A stretch of DNA of 64,000 bases from Euphorbia lathyris (GCF_963576675.1 NC_088913.1:13529001-13593000); one strand, 5' to 3'; shown: positions 22,816 to 34,578, counted from the stretch's first letter. Made by a program: numbers and translations. Notes: generated by a model not told the origin, from the sequence alone.

Positions 22816-25634
22816 TTCTCTCCTTCTTTAAAAGAGCAGGGCGCTGACTTGCTCGTGTCTAGAGGGCCATCTGGTTTCCACGGGCTAAGGTCACGGACGT
22901 TGAAAGCTGGTGACATTTTACCAAGCCAATTTGGCAACGCTATATGATAAGCATTGGTATTGATTTTCTTGGTGACTTTATATGGCCCGTATTTCCTAGG
23001 TCGAAGTTTACTGCTTAGGGCATTGGCGAGTCTCTCTTTACCCAAATATACCATAACCTCATCCCCAACTTCGAACTGTAGGTCCCTGCGGTGCTCATCC
23101 GCCTTAGCTTTTAATTTCTGGTTTCTCTCCTCAAGAGTTTCCTTCACTTCTTGATGCATCTGTAAATAGCCTTTGGCTAGCTGGTTAGCGGTCACGTTCC
23201 CCTTAGGAAGATGTGCTATATCAAGAGTATGATTCGGGGTCTTCGTATATACCACCGAAAAGGGTGACTTTCTAGTTCCCGAATGTACAGATCCATTGTA
23301 GGCGAACTCAACCTGGGCCAAGACCACGTCCCACATCCGGGGCTTATCCTTACACTTGCTGCGCAATAAGTTTCCTAAAGTTCGATTGACCACTTCTGTC
23401 TGACCGTCTTTTTGAGGGTGGGCGGTGGTACTAAACTTCAGAGACGTATCAAAAAGGGCCCACAACATCCACCAGAAGTGACTTAGGAACTTCGTATCAC
23501 GATCTGAGACAATGCTTCTCGGTACGTCATGTAGTCTGACAATCTCTTTGAAGAATAACTTGGCAGTTGCTGAGGCATCGTTAGTTTTGCGACATGGTAT
23601 GAAGTGTGCCATCTTCGAAAACCGGTCAACAATGACAAAGATGGAATCCATGCCTCGTTGAGTTCTGGGTAATCCTAGGACAAAATCCATGGATAGATCA
23701 TCCCATATAGTTTCTGGTACAGGCAGGGGTAGATTCAAACCGGCGTTTGTAGTGTGTCCCTTAGCGGTCTGGCAAACATAGCATCGTTCTACCAAGTAGG
23801 CAACGTCTCTCCTCATCTTAGGCCAAAAATAACGGGAACTCACTGCTTCATATGTCTTGTCTCGCCCAAAATGCCCTCCTAGGCATCCGCCATGTAGATC
23901 CCGAACAACCTTCTCACGAATGGAGGTGCAGGGTAAGAAAAGTTGGTTGCCCCTCATAAGATACTCATCCATCAAGTGATACTCCCCGTTCCCAGGCTGG
24001 TGCTGACACTTTTCCCAGATACTGCCAAAATCAGGATCCGCCAGGTATTCCCCTCGGATGTGTTCAAAACACTCGACTTCCAGGTTCACTGTCTTTAATA
24101 GTAACACCCTTCGACTCAAGGCGTCCGCCACCTTGTTCTGTTTTCCAGCCTTATGGATAAGTTTATAGGGAAACTTATCTATGAAGGCGGACCATCGGGC
24201 ATGCATGGAGCTTCGAAGTTTCTTCTGACTCCCCAGATACTTGAGATCTTGGTGGTCATTGTAGAGGATGAATTCTTTCCCCACTAAGTAATGCTCCCAT
24301 ACTTTTAACGCCATAACTACAGCATACAATTCTTGATCATACGTGGCCCACTTTTGCCTTACCTCACAGAGCTTCTCACTGAAATACGCAATGGGCCTCT
24401 TTTCTTGCATCAAGACACCACCAATCCCAACTCCACTGGCATCACACTCAACTTCGAACAGTTTGTCAAAATTGGGATACGCCAGTACGGGCGCTGTACT
24501 CAACTTTTCCTTGATCAGGGCGAAGCTCTCCTCTTGAGCATCCGCCCACTCGAACCCCTTTCCCTTCTTTAAACACTCCGTCAATGGGCTACTATGGAAC
24601 TGAAGTTTTTGATGAATCGTCGATAAAATGTTGCTAACCCATGAAAACTCCTGATATCCCCCACGTTCCTCGGAGTGGGCCATTCTCGGATGGCTCTTAC
24701 CTTCTCCCTATCAACTTGGACTCCATCGCCACTAACCATGAACCCAAGGAAAACCAGGCTTTCCATGATGAAATCACACTTCTTAGTGTTGGTGTATAAC
24801 TGGTGTTTCCTTAACAGGTCAAACACTATCTGCAAATGCTCCACATGCTCCACCAAGGTCTAGCTATGAATCAGGATGTCATCGAAATACACAACTACAA
24901 ATTTCCCAATTACCGGGCGAAGCACCTGATTCATCAGCCTCATGAATGTACTGGGGGCGTTAGTCATCCCAAAGGGCATAACTAACCACTCATACAATCC
25001 ATCTCTAGTCTTGAAGGCGGTCTTCCACTCATCCCCAGATCGAATTCGTATCTGATGATACCCACTCCGGAGATCAATCTTGGAGAAAACTCTGGATCCG
25101 CCAAGTTGGTCTAGCATATCATCCAGCCTTAGAATAGGGAACTTATACTTGATAGTGATCTTGTTAATAGCCCTGCTGTCCACACACATCCGCCAAGATC
25201 CATCCTTTTTGGGCGTAAGTAGGGCTGGAATGGCGCATGTACTCATACTTTCCCTAACGTATCCCATCTCAGTGAGTTCTTCCACCTTCTGCCTCATGAT
25301 GTCATTCTCCTTTGGACTCATTCGATAATGGGGTATGCTTGGTAAACTAGCCCTAGGCACAAGATCGATATGATGTTGGATGTCCCTCAAAGGTGGTAAC
25401 CCACTTGGCAACTCCTCAGGGAAAAGATCCGGGTACTCGCCAAGTAGGCGGGTCACTTTATTCGGCATCTCTCGTTTGTCCACTGGGAATGCTTCGTGAT
25501 TCGCCTTAACCATTACAACATGCACCATCTGGCTCTCTTCACATTTGCTGAGAAATGATTTGTGTGTGGGACAGACTACCAAGGTGGACTTCTCGTCGAC
25601 CTTTGGCTCTCTCATCATTGGCGTAAGTACGAAC
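22710..25634 (-). pseudogene. Gypsy pol: reverse transcriptase, RNase H, integrase
   Basis: The first segment carries [15 protein letters not shown] and the catalytic [14 protein letters not shown] (24857-24859) follows directly, where relatives have a sense codon. The frame continues through FLGFMVSGDG and [14 protein letters not shown] until about 24590, where one extra base shifts it. RNase H follows ([14 protein letters not shown]), then an integrase zinc finger (HGGCLGGHF...CYVCQTA) and the integrase core ([31 protein letters not shown]). The C-terminal LSPWKPDG and [10 protein letters not shown] region crosses into the 3' LTR and stops at 22710, 106 bp inside it. HPQKDGQTE has Lys where Thr is usual. 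The N-terminal end is joined to gag-protease across the sirevirus insertion at 25635-29546. Confidence 0.93.
22816..22830 (-). other. Gypsy polypurine tract
   Basis: The minus strand reads AAAGAAGGAGAGAA immediately before the 3' LTR. The tract lies within the pol frame. Confidence 0.75.
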
Positions 25635-25968
25635 TGTTGGTCCCGTGTGATTAGTTCCAAGGGGGGGGTTAGGAACTAATATAACTTTTTCGCTTTAATT
25701 ACGCTGACTTAATTCAATTCTTTGAGTTTCACAACTCAGCTTCAGTCATCTTCTGAACAAAAGCTTGAAGATCAAGCTAATCAACGAAGCTGAGTGGAAC
25801 GCAACTCAATATCAAAAGTAGTGAAGTCTTCTTGGCAACTATATCTTGCAGAACGAAGCTGACCATGGAACTCAAAGAATTGAATTAAGTCAGCGTAATT
25901 AAAGCGAAAAAGTTATATTAGTTCCTAACCCCCCCCCCCCCCTTGGAACTAATCACACGGGACCAACA
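25635..25968. repeat. Inverted LTR ends (sirevirus), poly-G/poly-C arms
   Basis: 25635-25728 is the inverted copy of 25869-25968, and both represent the terminal ~95 bp of the LTR. The C run in the right arm is longer (about 15 versus 8). Between them, 25740-25868 matches 29200-29320 in inverted orientation, so this LTR also has an internal deletion. Confidence 0.85.
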
Positions 25969-25970
25969 AG

Positions 25971-25982
25971 TGGTATCAGAGC
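25971..25982 (+). other. Sirevirus primer-binding site
   Basis: TGGTATCAGAGC lies two bases after GGGACCAACA, which fixes the plus-strand orientation of the inner part. Confidence 0.85.
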
Positions 25983-26006
25983 TAAATAGCTCACTACTCA
26001 AAGATA

Positions 26007-27256
26007 TTGTGTGCATATGCTAGCTATATGAACTTTAAACTATATCAAATGGATGTCAAAAGTGCTTTTCTTAATGGATTTATAAACGAAGAGGTTTATG
26101 TTAGTCAGCCTCCAGGGTTTGAAGATCCAAAACTTCCAAACCACGTTTATAAACTCAAGAAGGCCCTATACGGCCTGAAACAAGCACCACGTGCTTGGTA
26201 CGAGAGGTTGACCAATTTCCTACTGACCAGGAACTCTATGTCAGAGGCAAAGCTGACACAACCTTATTCATTAAGAAAAAGGGTAAAAATACTCTGTTGG
26301 CACAAATTTACGTAGATGACATAATCTTTGGTGCTACTGACGAATCTATGTGCAAAGAATTTAGTAAACAGATGCAAACTGAGTTCGAGATGTCCATGAT
26401 GGGGGAACTCAACTTCTTCCTTGGTTTACAAATCAAGCAAGGGAAGAACGATATCTTCATTAGTCAGTCCAAGTACGCCAAAGAAATGTTAAAGAAATTT
26501 GATATGGAAGAATGTAAGCCCATATCAACCCCAATGGGTACTGACATTGTCCTTTGTGCTGACGAGAAAGGTAACTCAGTAGATAGCAAGCTATATCGAG
26601 GTATGATAGGCTCTCTATTTTATCTTACTACTAGTAGACCTGACATTCAGTACTCAGTATGTTATTGCACAAGATATCAAGCTGACCCCAGAGAATCTCA
26701 TCTTATAGCTGTAAAAAGAATTTTTAGATATTTACAGAGCTCAGTTAATGCAGGTTTATGGTATCCAAATATAAATGACTTCACACTTATTGGATACACT
26801 GACGCTGACTATGGACGAGATAAGCTAGAACGTAAAAGCACTTCAGGAGGATGTCACTTCCTAGGAAGCTGTCTAGTATCTTGGTTCAGTAAAAAGCAAT
26901 CGTCAGTGGCCCTGTCTACTACTGAAGCTGAGTACATTGCTGCTGGAAGCTGTGTGGCCCAAGTCCTGTGGATTAAGCAACAGCTTGAGGATGACGGAGT
27001 TAAAATAGAAACAATTGAAGTCAAATGCGATAACAAAAGCGCTATTGACCTATCTAAGAATCCAATCCAACACAGCAGGATGAAGCATGTCAGCATAAGG
27101 CATCACTTCATCAGAGATCATGTACTCAAGGGTGAGATTAAGCTGACCTATGTACCAACAGATGAACAACTTGCGGATATCTTCACTAAGCCTTTGGCTC
27201 GTGAGCAATTCAACATACTAAGGGAAGCAATCGGTATGTCTAATCCTCTTCAATAA
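26007..27256 (+). pseudogene. Sirevirus reverse transcriptase-RNase H fragment
   Basis: It starts abruptly about 25 bp behind the primer site at the palm region (MDVKSAFLNGFINEEVYV), so gag to the start of reverse transcriptase is deleted. A frameshift near 26235 breaks it at FLLTRN. The second frame carries IYVDDIIFGAT (catalytic pair intact), SLFYLTTSRPDIQYSV and the RNase H motifs STTEAEYIAAGS and KCDNKSAIDLSKNP to the stop at 27256. The matching protein at 60799-62385 is very similar, so both belong to one family. Confidence 0.92.
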
Positions 27257-27768
27257 AATTCTATGTTTAAATTAAATGTTGAGTGATTACCATGCTGAGT
27301 GATTTGTGCCAAATTAGTAACTTTTGCATGCTGATTCGAACATAATATAAAATCACCTCATACTGAGTAGACTTACATACTGAGTGATTATCTTAAGCTA
27401 AGTTACTAAGCACACGAATAATTCTCCTACGTAAAACTGACTACTCAAAATTTTAAACGTTTAAAATTCTTAACGCTGAGTAAAAGATCCGTTGCACAAT
27501 TAATGCTGGCACGCGTATTAAATAGGTACCTAGGATGATGTAATCATAATAATTAGAAGACACATGCGCCGATTGTGTCATAAATGCCAGAATCATTGTC
27601 GGTTGATTATCTCGAGGTCAAAACCGCCACCTCAACGATTCAGATCAATTCGACACCCCTATAAATAGTGGATGAATTCCCACTTCTACCTCTTTACACT
27701 TGAAATTTCTGGCAATCAATCTCTCTCCATCTAAAATTCCAAAACCTCTCAAAATCTTTCTAAGAATC
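27257..27768 (+). other. Sirevirus spacer between pol and third ORF
   Basis: Non-coding, rich in CTGAGT motifs (for example near 27280, 27298, 27365, 27378 and 27478). A matching spacer lies at 60296-60798. ATAAATAG near 27661 could be a TATA-like element for the following ORF (inference). Confidence 0.6.
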
Positions 27769-28800
27769 ATGTCAAACGATTCACAAAATATCTCCGATGC
27801 CGGTTACGACGACAACCGCTCCGATGAAAACCCTCCATCTCCTGCTCAGCAGGAATGTAGCGAGACTCCCACCAAGTCTCAAAAACATGGTCAGCATGAC
27901 CAAACTCCGAGAAAGAGCCCCCACGCTGACCTTGCAACTTCGTCGAAAAAGAAACAGAAAAAGGATAACGGGAAGAAACCGATGGAAAGAACTTACTCTC
28001 CTGTCTACAACAGTATCGGGGGATACAAGGTTGATCACTCCCGATGGTTTTCTAAGGGATTTGTAGACGCTGAGAAACCGTTCTGCGAATGGATCTCTAA
28101 AAATGGCTGGACCGAGCTATTTTCTATTCGAGAAGCCACCTACCCAAAAATGGTAAAGGAATTCTATGCCAATCTGAGAGCTGCTGATGATGACAGGGAC
28201 TACATGGTCACAAAGGTCCAAGGGAAAGATATTTTTGTCAATCCTCCCTATCTCGCCAAATTGCTCAAGCTGACCAATAGCGGAGCCAAACTCAGAACCA
28301 CCAACGACCACACTAAAATCGAATATCCCACTGAGTTTTGCAAGCCCGCCGGTCATGTAGGGGAAATCGCTAGCACTTCCATGGGTCAGAATCAAAAGAT
28401 GACCCACTACATCTTGATGAACTTTCTCTTCCCCAAGGTCAACTCCACATCCTCAGCGTTAAATTTTGAACAATGCTTTATCTAGCATATGCTGACCTAC
28501 AAACCAATCAACATGCCAGTCTTTCTCATCGGTGCCTTCCAACGGAGTACTGGTACCCTCAGGTTAGGCTCACTAATTACCAAAATCCTAAAGGACTACC
28601 AAGTAAGCTTAGTAGAGGAAATCAACGTCTGGGGTACGGAGATTACAGCTGGAATACTGTTCGGTTTGGCCTTCGACCAGCCGATCGTGCCCAAGAAAGG
28701 TAAGGGGGCCGCAATTGAAGAAGCACATGATGTGCTAACCAAAAAGGGAAAGAAACCTGCTGACCGTACTCGGCAGGATAAAAAGAGGGAATATAGCAAA
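27769..28800 (+). pseudogene. Sirevirus third ORF, N-terminal fragment
   Basis: The ATG at 27769 begins MSNDSQNISDAGYDD, matching the start of the ORF at 60295. After a charged, Pro/Ser-rich stretch comes a conserved domain (KVDHSRWFSKGFVDAEKPFC, then KNGWTELFSIREATYP, FYANLRAADDD, FVNPPYLAKLLKL). It recalls the 'putative plant transposon protein' domain found near pol in several plant LTR elements (recalled, not searched). A TAG at 28483-28485 stands where the second copy has Trp. The frame then runs on to about 28800 and ends at a TA repeat, losing the acidic and coiled-coil parts. Confidence 0.85.
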
Positions 28801-28818
28801 TATAGCAAGCAACATATA

Positions 28819-28843
28819 CATATATATATATATATATATATAT
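28819..28843. repeat. AT dinucleotide run at a rearrangement junction
   Basis: A run of about 25 bases separating the plus-strand third-ORF fragment from the minus-strand LTR fragment. Confidence 0.85.
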
Positions 28844-28856
28844 GAAAGAAAGTTAG

Positions 28857-29546
28857 AGATTACTCAGCATATGCGAGATAAAGACTCTAGTCAGCTTCAG
28901 ATTTGCAGGCCAATCCTGTCGTCTGAATTCCACAGTCGTCAGGTTTGTCTTTTTCTTGTAGGTTTCGTCTTCTTGCGCCAGTTCATCTTTTAGCTAACGA
29001 ACAGTTGACCCATGCATCTCGAAATTGTATCCATGCATAATTCCAAAGCTTCTGAGTTGGTGCAGACAGTTGTCGGATCTTGTCTTTTAGCAAACGGATC
29101 ATTCGCGCTGTCCTGAAGATCACTCAGCTTTACTTTGATAGCCGTTGTCTCTGATTGTTGCCAATTCTGATACTGAGTTCTCTTTTACTCAGCCTCCATG
29201 GTCAGCTTCATTCTGCAAGATATAGTTGCCAAGAAGACTTCATTACTTTTGATACTGAGTTGCGTTCCACTCAGCTTCGTTGATTAGCTTGATCTTCAAG
29301 CTTTTGTTCAGAAGATGACTTATCTTCTATTACGCTGAGTTACACTCCACTCAGCTTGTGCTGTGTTCTCATGCTGACTTCGTCCTGTCTTACTTTTTAT
29401 TTCCATTTCCATTTATATTTATACTCAACATTGAACAAACATATTAGTACAATTAAATCAAAGCACTGAAATTTAATTGTCCCTTGATCATGGATTAACT
29501 TAAATAATTTTGTCAAATCAAAATCATGTGGAAAGGTGTTTCAACA
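28857..29546 (-). repeat. Sirevirus LTR fragment
   Basis: On the minus strand it starts TGTTGAAACACC, as in the LTR at 56875. It is dense in CTCAGC/GCTGAG. The 3' half of the LTR is missing. Confidence 0.8.
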
Positions 29547-29616
29547 TGAACTTCACCCCATTCTTTACAAATCTATAAGTATTCCCTCTTCCTACATGGA
29601 TGGCGTCGTTATCAAA

Positions 29617-31293
29617 CTACCATGGTCTGCCCAACAATAGGTGGCAGGCGTCCATATCGACCACGTCACAACAGATTTCATCCCTATAATCGCCAATCTC
29701 AATAGGCACCCTACATCTCTGGTTCACTCTAAGTTCACCCATGTTCTTGATCCACCCCACCTTATAGGGGTCAGGATGCGCCTCCACCAACAACCCAAAT
29801 TTCTGAACGGCGCTGCTGCTCACAATGTTCTCTTGGCTGCCACTATCTATTATTACATTGCATCGTCCGCCTTTCACAAGACAGCGGGTCCTGAATAGTT
29901 GGTGCCTCTGATCTCCCTCTGCCCGGCTGGAGACTAACAAACGTCGTACCACATGAATGGTGTATCTTTCTTTATCCGCCTCGTCATCATCTTCTCCTAA
30001 GGGCTCACAATCCCCTTCTTCATAGTCATCTTCATACCTTTCCACCATGTTGGCGCTCTTCCGCCTAGGACACTCGTTGGACCTATGACCTGGCTCATTG
30101 CACCTAAAACATTTAAAAGGTGTTGGCCTGGCGTATGGGTTGTTGCTCTTAGGTGGTATAGGTACTTCTTTGTAAGGCCTGGTATCTCCGACAGATCCCC
30201 TTCCCACATTGTTGACCTTTGCCCCACTGGCACTCGCCACCTGCTTGCCTTTGTCATAAGGCTTCATGTTATCTCTTCCTCTAGGCGTATGCTCGGTAGT
30301 GGCGGATCTCCTGGATCTCCCGTTTAGTTGGGATTCGGCCTTAAGAGCTAAGTTTCTAGCGTCTTGTACCCGAACCACCATCTGTGTGCCAATACGATCC
30401 TGGATGTGGTATCTTAACCCTTCTAAATACCTAGAAGTATTTTGACTTTCGGTCTCCGACAAGTTAGCCCTTGCCGACAGCCTCAAGAACTCTGAGGTAT
30501 ACTCATGGGCACTTCGGGTTCCTTGAGAGCATCCCCGGTATGAACTGTAGATGTACTGTTCATAGTCTGGCGGTAGAAACCGCTCCCTCAACATCGCCTT
30601 CATCCGTAGCCAAGATCTAATCGGATCCCTGCCCCCTCTTCTTCTTTCTTTCCTCAACTGATCCCACCAAACTGAGGAGCCACCCTTCAATCGATACGCC
30701 ACCAGCCTCACTTTCCGTTCATCAGGAATCCCAGCATACTCAAAGAATCGCTCCACTTCAGATAACCAGTCTAGGAACCCCTCTATATCCAACTCACCCC
30801 CAAAAGACGGTAAGTCTATTTTTAGCCTAAAAGCATCATCTCTGTCAAAGTTTCCTAGACTTGGGTCTGTCCTAGCGATGCCCACACGTTTGTTGTCAAC
30901 CGGACCAACATCCCTCATAGTTCTAAAGGCACCATCATCCCCAATATCCTCAAAGTCATCACTATCACTATCAGCATTATGCACAAGAACATAGTTGGGT
31001 ATTCTTACCTCAGGATCCCTAGGACCCATCCGTGGAAGCTGAACATTTGCCAATGGCAGTCTGGGTGGCGTGGGTTGCCTTTGGGGCCGTTGTTCAAGGA
31101 CTCCTTCCCTCCTTTGGTCTGACTCTCCGACGGCTGGTCTGACCAAGGCAAGGACCTCTAGTTTGAAGTTTTCCAGGGAAGTGGATAACTCTTGGAACCG
31201 TTCGTCGGTTTGCTTCTGCCGCTCAATGTTGGCCTGGATTTGTTCCGCGAGGTGCTCCCTCAACTCTTCATATCTCCGATCGCTGGCCTCCAT
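29617..31293 (-). pseudogene. Gypsy gag-protease
   Basis: 558 residues from the ATG at 31293. The N-terminus is helical and Gln/Glu-rich. A retrotransposon gag domain (FLDWLSEVERFFEY to YLEGLRYHIQDRI, about residues 178-305) is followed by one zinc knuckle (CFRCNEPGHRSNEC, about 394-407). Then comes an aspartic protease with VIIDSGSQENIV (about 478-489) and HLLLGRPW. The TAG that ends it (29617-29619) falls directly behind GRPW, where the protein normally continues, so it is a nonsense mutation and not the natural end. Reading on to 29552 gives the linker that joins pol beyond the sirevirus insertion. Confidence 0.92.
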
Positions 31294-31355
31294 GGAATCT
31301 TACGGTTGTCGGGGTTGAACCATTGCCAAAAGAAGTTTCGGGTCAGGAAACGATC

Positions 31356-31368
31356 GGCTCTGATACCA
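31356..31368 (-). other. Gypsy primer-binding site
   Basis: TGGTATCAGAGCC on the minus strand, two bases after the 5' LTR. Confidence 0.9.
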
Positions 31369-31370
31369 AC

Positions 31371-31916
31371 TGATACAGATTGAAAGCGATAAATGAAGGT
31401 TTTAATCGTAAACCAACAAAGAGGTTCTTCTCTAGCTAAACTAGAAGGAGTGAATCCCAATATAACAATGTATAAACCTTTGGTTCTCAAAGAGAATGAT
31501 TTTAGATTGATAAAAAGTTGCCCTATCCTAACAAAAGTGGGGCTTTAAATACATCCCCTAATGATAATAAAGACCAGGACTACCCCTACTAGGGTTACAA
31601 CAAAGCGGTAGACAAAAAAGGGTAAAATAGGTAACACGCCCAGACAATTCGTACAGAGGTGCAGGTACGGAATGTCAGAGGGGTTGGTGATTTACTTCGT
31701 GAGGAAGTAAGCCTGGGGACCCGACTAGGAATAGAAGTTGATACGTCCTCTCTTATAATCTGAGATCTGCCCCTCTCGTATACGCCTGGATCCACTCCAC
31801 TTGTACATCCCTAGGATCCGCCCTGATAAGTGCTTGCGTTGCTTGTGTGGTATGTGGCGTCGGAGGATCCGCCAGGGCGTGTTTGGGCGGCGGCCCTAGT
31901 TAGGATGTCCGCATCA
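31371..31916 (-). repeat. Gypsy 5' LTR
   Basis: 546 bp, intact, TGATGCGG...CTGTATCA on the minus strand, directly next to the primer site. It serves as the uninterrupted reference for the split 3' LTR. Confidence 0.95.
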
Positions 31917-32311
31917 AAAAGTTTGCCTTTAACTCCAACCTCATAATTTATGGACATGTAAGTTTCGATTTCACCCATTTGTGCTATTATATTTCAAACT
32001 TTTCAATTCTTTAGTTTGCAATTGAATATGGAAAAAGATCAATTACAAATTTACACTAATTTTTTTACTTTTAAAATTTTATGAATAAGGATGATTTGTA
32101 AATAAATATATTAATTAATTAGAAATTGTAGACTCAAAAAGTATTAACTATGCTGCTATATATTTAATTAAACTTTATTTCGGTGATTCGATGAATTCAA
32201 TAATTTTATCATAAAACTAAACCCATGATTGATTATTCTGAATAATAGATCTAACAACTTGCTGATTTGAAAACGATACAAGGATCTTTATGATTTTATT
32301 GTGTAAACTAA
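31917..32311. other. Intergenic, no gene seen
   Basis: AT-rich, starting with the AAAAG target duplication of the Gypsy. No reading frame or repeat boundary. Confidence 0.6.
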
Positions 32312-33006
32312 GGGGGCGTTTGGTTTGGGGGTTTCAGGAAAGGGTAAGGGAAAGGAGAGGCTTCATTCCCTTTGTTGATGTTTGTTTTGTTAATTCAATG
32401 ATTCCCTTTGCCATTTTTTAGTTTTGGGTTTACCCCTAACTCTTCTAACCCATTCCCCACTCCCCCTAAGGTTTTCTATTCCCTTTCCCCTCTCTTTCTA
32501 ACTTAAACTTCTACACTCCTTATAAAATTCTACTTTACTCTCTATTTTATTCTTTTATTTTTATTTTGGTCTCTATATTTTTTAATTTTTACATTTCTTT
32601 ATCTTTGGATTATTTTCATTTTCGTTATATATTTCTAATTTTTTTACTCAAAAAATATTTTTTACTAAATTTTACTTTTTTTATTTTTGTTTAATCCTTA
32701 TATTTATTTATTTATATTTTTTATCACCAGATTAATTTCACTTTTGATCCTTATACTTATTTATTTTTACCTTTTTACCCTGAAAAATAATTTTGACCAA
32801 ATTTTTTTCTTTTATCATATTATTCAGTTTTAATATTTATGAAGTTATTTCACGTTTTATGGAAATTATAGTAAAAGAGTTGAATTTTTTTTTTTTATTA
32901 TATATGAAGTTAAAAAAAATAGTTTTGATTTCCTATTTAAACCAAACATCCACGAAGGGAATGAGGTGGAATTGCATTCCCTTTCCTAAACATATCCAAA
33001 CACATA

Positions 33007-34463
33007 GGTGCCGTTTGGTTCGCGGAATAGAATGGAATGGAATAGAATGATTATTCCAAAGGAATAGAATAGCAAAGAATGGAATAGAAATTCTTAGGAA
33101 TTGCTATTCCTATGTTTGGTTGGTGGAATAAGGTAGAATGGAATAGATAATTTTTTTATTAAAAAGACAATATTATCCTCAAATGTAATTTCTTATTTCT
33201 TTTAAAATTTTAATTTTTTTACTATAAATTGTTCAAATATTTAATATATATTATTTAAAAAATATATAAAAAATAGAAAAATGGGAAACACGAAAGACGA
33301 AAGACAAAAAAAACACGAAAAATACATTAAAAACGAAAAAACAATAAGAACATGAAAACGGAAAAATTGTAAAAACACGAAAAAAGAGGTAAAAAAACAA
33401 AATGTAAAAGCGCACAAAAAACATTAAAAACACAAAAACAAAAGAAAAAAATGAGATAAAAGTAGAAAAGGGTGAAAACGCAAAAAAAAAAAACATGTTA
33501 ACAAAAAAAATGAAAAACGTGAAAAAATCGAAAAACACGAAAACATGAAAAAGTGTTAAAAACACGAAAAATGCGTTTATAACGTTTTTTTTTATGTTTT
33601 TTCGTGTTTCCCAAGTTTTCTTATTTTTTCCGTTTGTTCACGTTTTCGTATTTTTCACGTTTTGTCATGTTATTGTGTTTTATTTTGCATTTTTTCGATT
33701 TTTCACGTTTTAGTTTTTCGGTTTTTCCCCTTTTTGTTTTTTTTTTGCGTTTTTGTATTTTTTGTATTTTGTTACTTTTTCATGTTATTCACGTTTTTCC
33801 ATGTTTTTCGTATTTTTTCATATTTTTGTGTTTTTAACGTTTTCGTGTTTTGTTTGCGTTTTTCGCATTTTCATGTTTTTCACATATTGTCACGTTTTTG
33901 TGTTTTAGCATTTTTCGTATTTTTTCGCATTTTCGTGTTTTTATTTTTCACGTTTTTTAATATTTCGTGTTTTGTCACTTTTTCGCTCTATTTCTATTTT
34001 GTGTTTTCGTGTGTTTGCTTTTTTTGCGTCTTCGTGTTTTTCGCATTTGTTCACGTTTTCATGTTTTTCGCGTTTTTTATTTTTTGCATATTCTCGTGTT
34101 TGTAACATTTTCACATTTTTTCGTGTTTCATATTTTTACATTTTTTAACGTTTTCGTCATTTTTCCATTTTTCACGTTTTATATGATATAAATTATGGAT
34201 TGACCAAAATTTATAAGATTTGGGAAAGTGATTAGAGAGAAGATTGAGGATTTAATGGAGGATAATTTTGTAAATTACAAAAATATAATATTAGGAATAG
34301 GCTATTCCTAACCTAAATTGAAGAATAGCTATTCCATGAAATCAAGGAATAGAGATTCCATGAAATAGCTATTCCATAAAAAAAATCAACCAAAGGTGGG
34401 AATAGCTATTCTTTAGGAATAGGCTATTCTATTCCCCCTCTATTCCGCGAACCAAACGAGCCC
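33007..34463. mobile_element. Second terminal-inverted-repeat element nested inside (inner)
   Basis: CGTTTGGTTCGCGGAATAG at 33012 is mirrored at about 34440-34458, flanked by ATA on both sides (33004-33006 and 34464-34466). Subterminal GGAATAG repeats occur at both ends. There is no coding capacity: the Phe-rich reading frames in it come from a low-complexity array. Confidence 0.75.
33265..34190. repeat. Degenerate palindromic CGTTTT array
   Basis: 33265-33575 is purine-rich with AAAAACACGAAAAA-type units. 33585-34190 is the complementary pyrimidine-rich form (TTTTTCGTGTTTTT, CACGTTTT). Units are 8-20 bp and irregular. The strand bias flips near 33580, so the arms can pair. Confidence 0.85.
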
Positions 34464-34578
34464 ATAGGGGTATGAATGGTTATTCCTTTCCTTTCCTTTA
34501 GTTTCCATTTCTTGATTCCTTTTCCCTTACCCATTGTGAACCAAACGCCCCCTAAGTCACTACAACAAATATCTAATA

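Larger units (their letters stand above)
25635..29546. mobile_element. Rearranged sirevirus-type Copia inserted in the Gypsy
   Basis: The outer ends are TGTTGGTCCC (25635) and TTTCAACA (29546), the two ends of the LTR seen at 55537-56875, both in minus-strand orientation. The flanks CGAAC (25630-25634) and TGAAC (29547-29551) agree at 4 of 5 bases. Joining the two sides restores the Gypsy reading frame (VKF then VLTPMM). The internal part runs the opposite way (plus strand): LTR end, primer site, pol fragment and third-ORF fragment. An internal inversion plus deletions is inferred. Gag, protease and integrase are missing. Confidence 0.85.
11026..31916 (-). mobile_element. Ty3/Gypsy retrotransposon, CRM-like, with three nested insertions
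   Basis: The outer limits are set by TGATACAG...GCATCA termini and a perfect 5-bp duplication AAAAG (11021-11025 and 31917-31921). Both LTRs are 546 bp once the nested insertion in the 3' LTR is removed. I counted about 14 mismatches between them (roughly 2.6%). The order on the minus strand is 5' LTR, primer site, gag-protease, [sirevirus insertion], reverse transcriptase-RNase H-integrase, then the 3' LTR, which is split by an 11.2-kb insertion. The pol frame runs into the 3' LTR and the C-terminus has an acidic [13 protein letters not shown] end, both reported for the CRM chromovirus clade. The clade call is inferred. Confidence 0.85.
32312..34552. mobile_element. PIF/Harbinger-like non-autonomous element (outer)
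   Basis: The ends GGGGGCGTTTGGTT... and ...AACCAAACGCCCCC are inverted and flanked by TAA (32309-32311 and 34553-34555), the 3-bp duplication of PIF/Harbinger elements. The interior has no transposase. 32780-32930 is T-rich, and the inner element 33007-34463 is inserted in it. Confidence 0.8.

Noticed and set aside
33604..34191. Long Phe-rich reading frames (up to 147 residues)
   Set aside because: They arise from a TTT/TTC-rich low-complexity array inside a MITE; overlapping frames look alike and no start context or domain is present.
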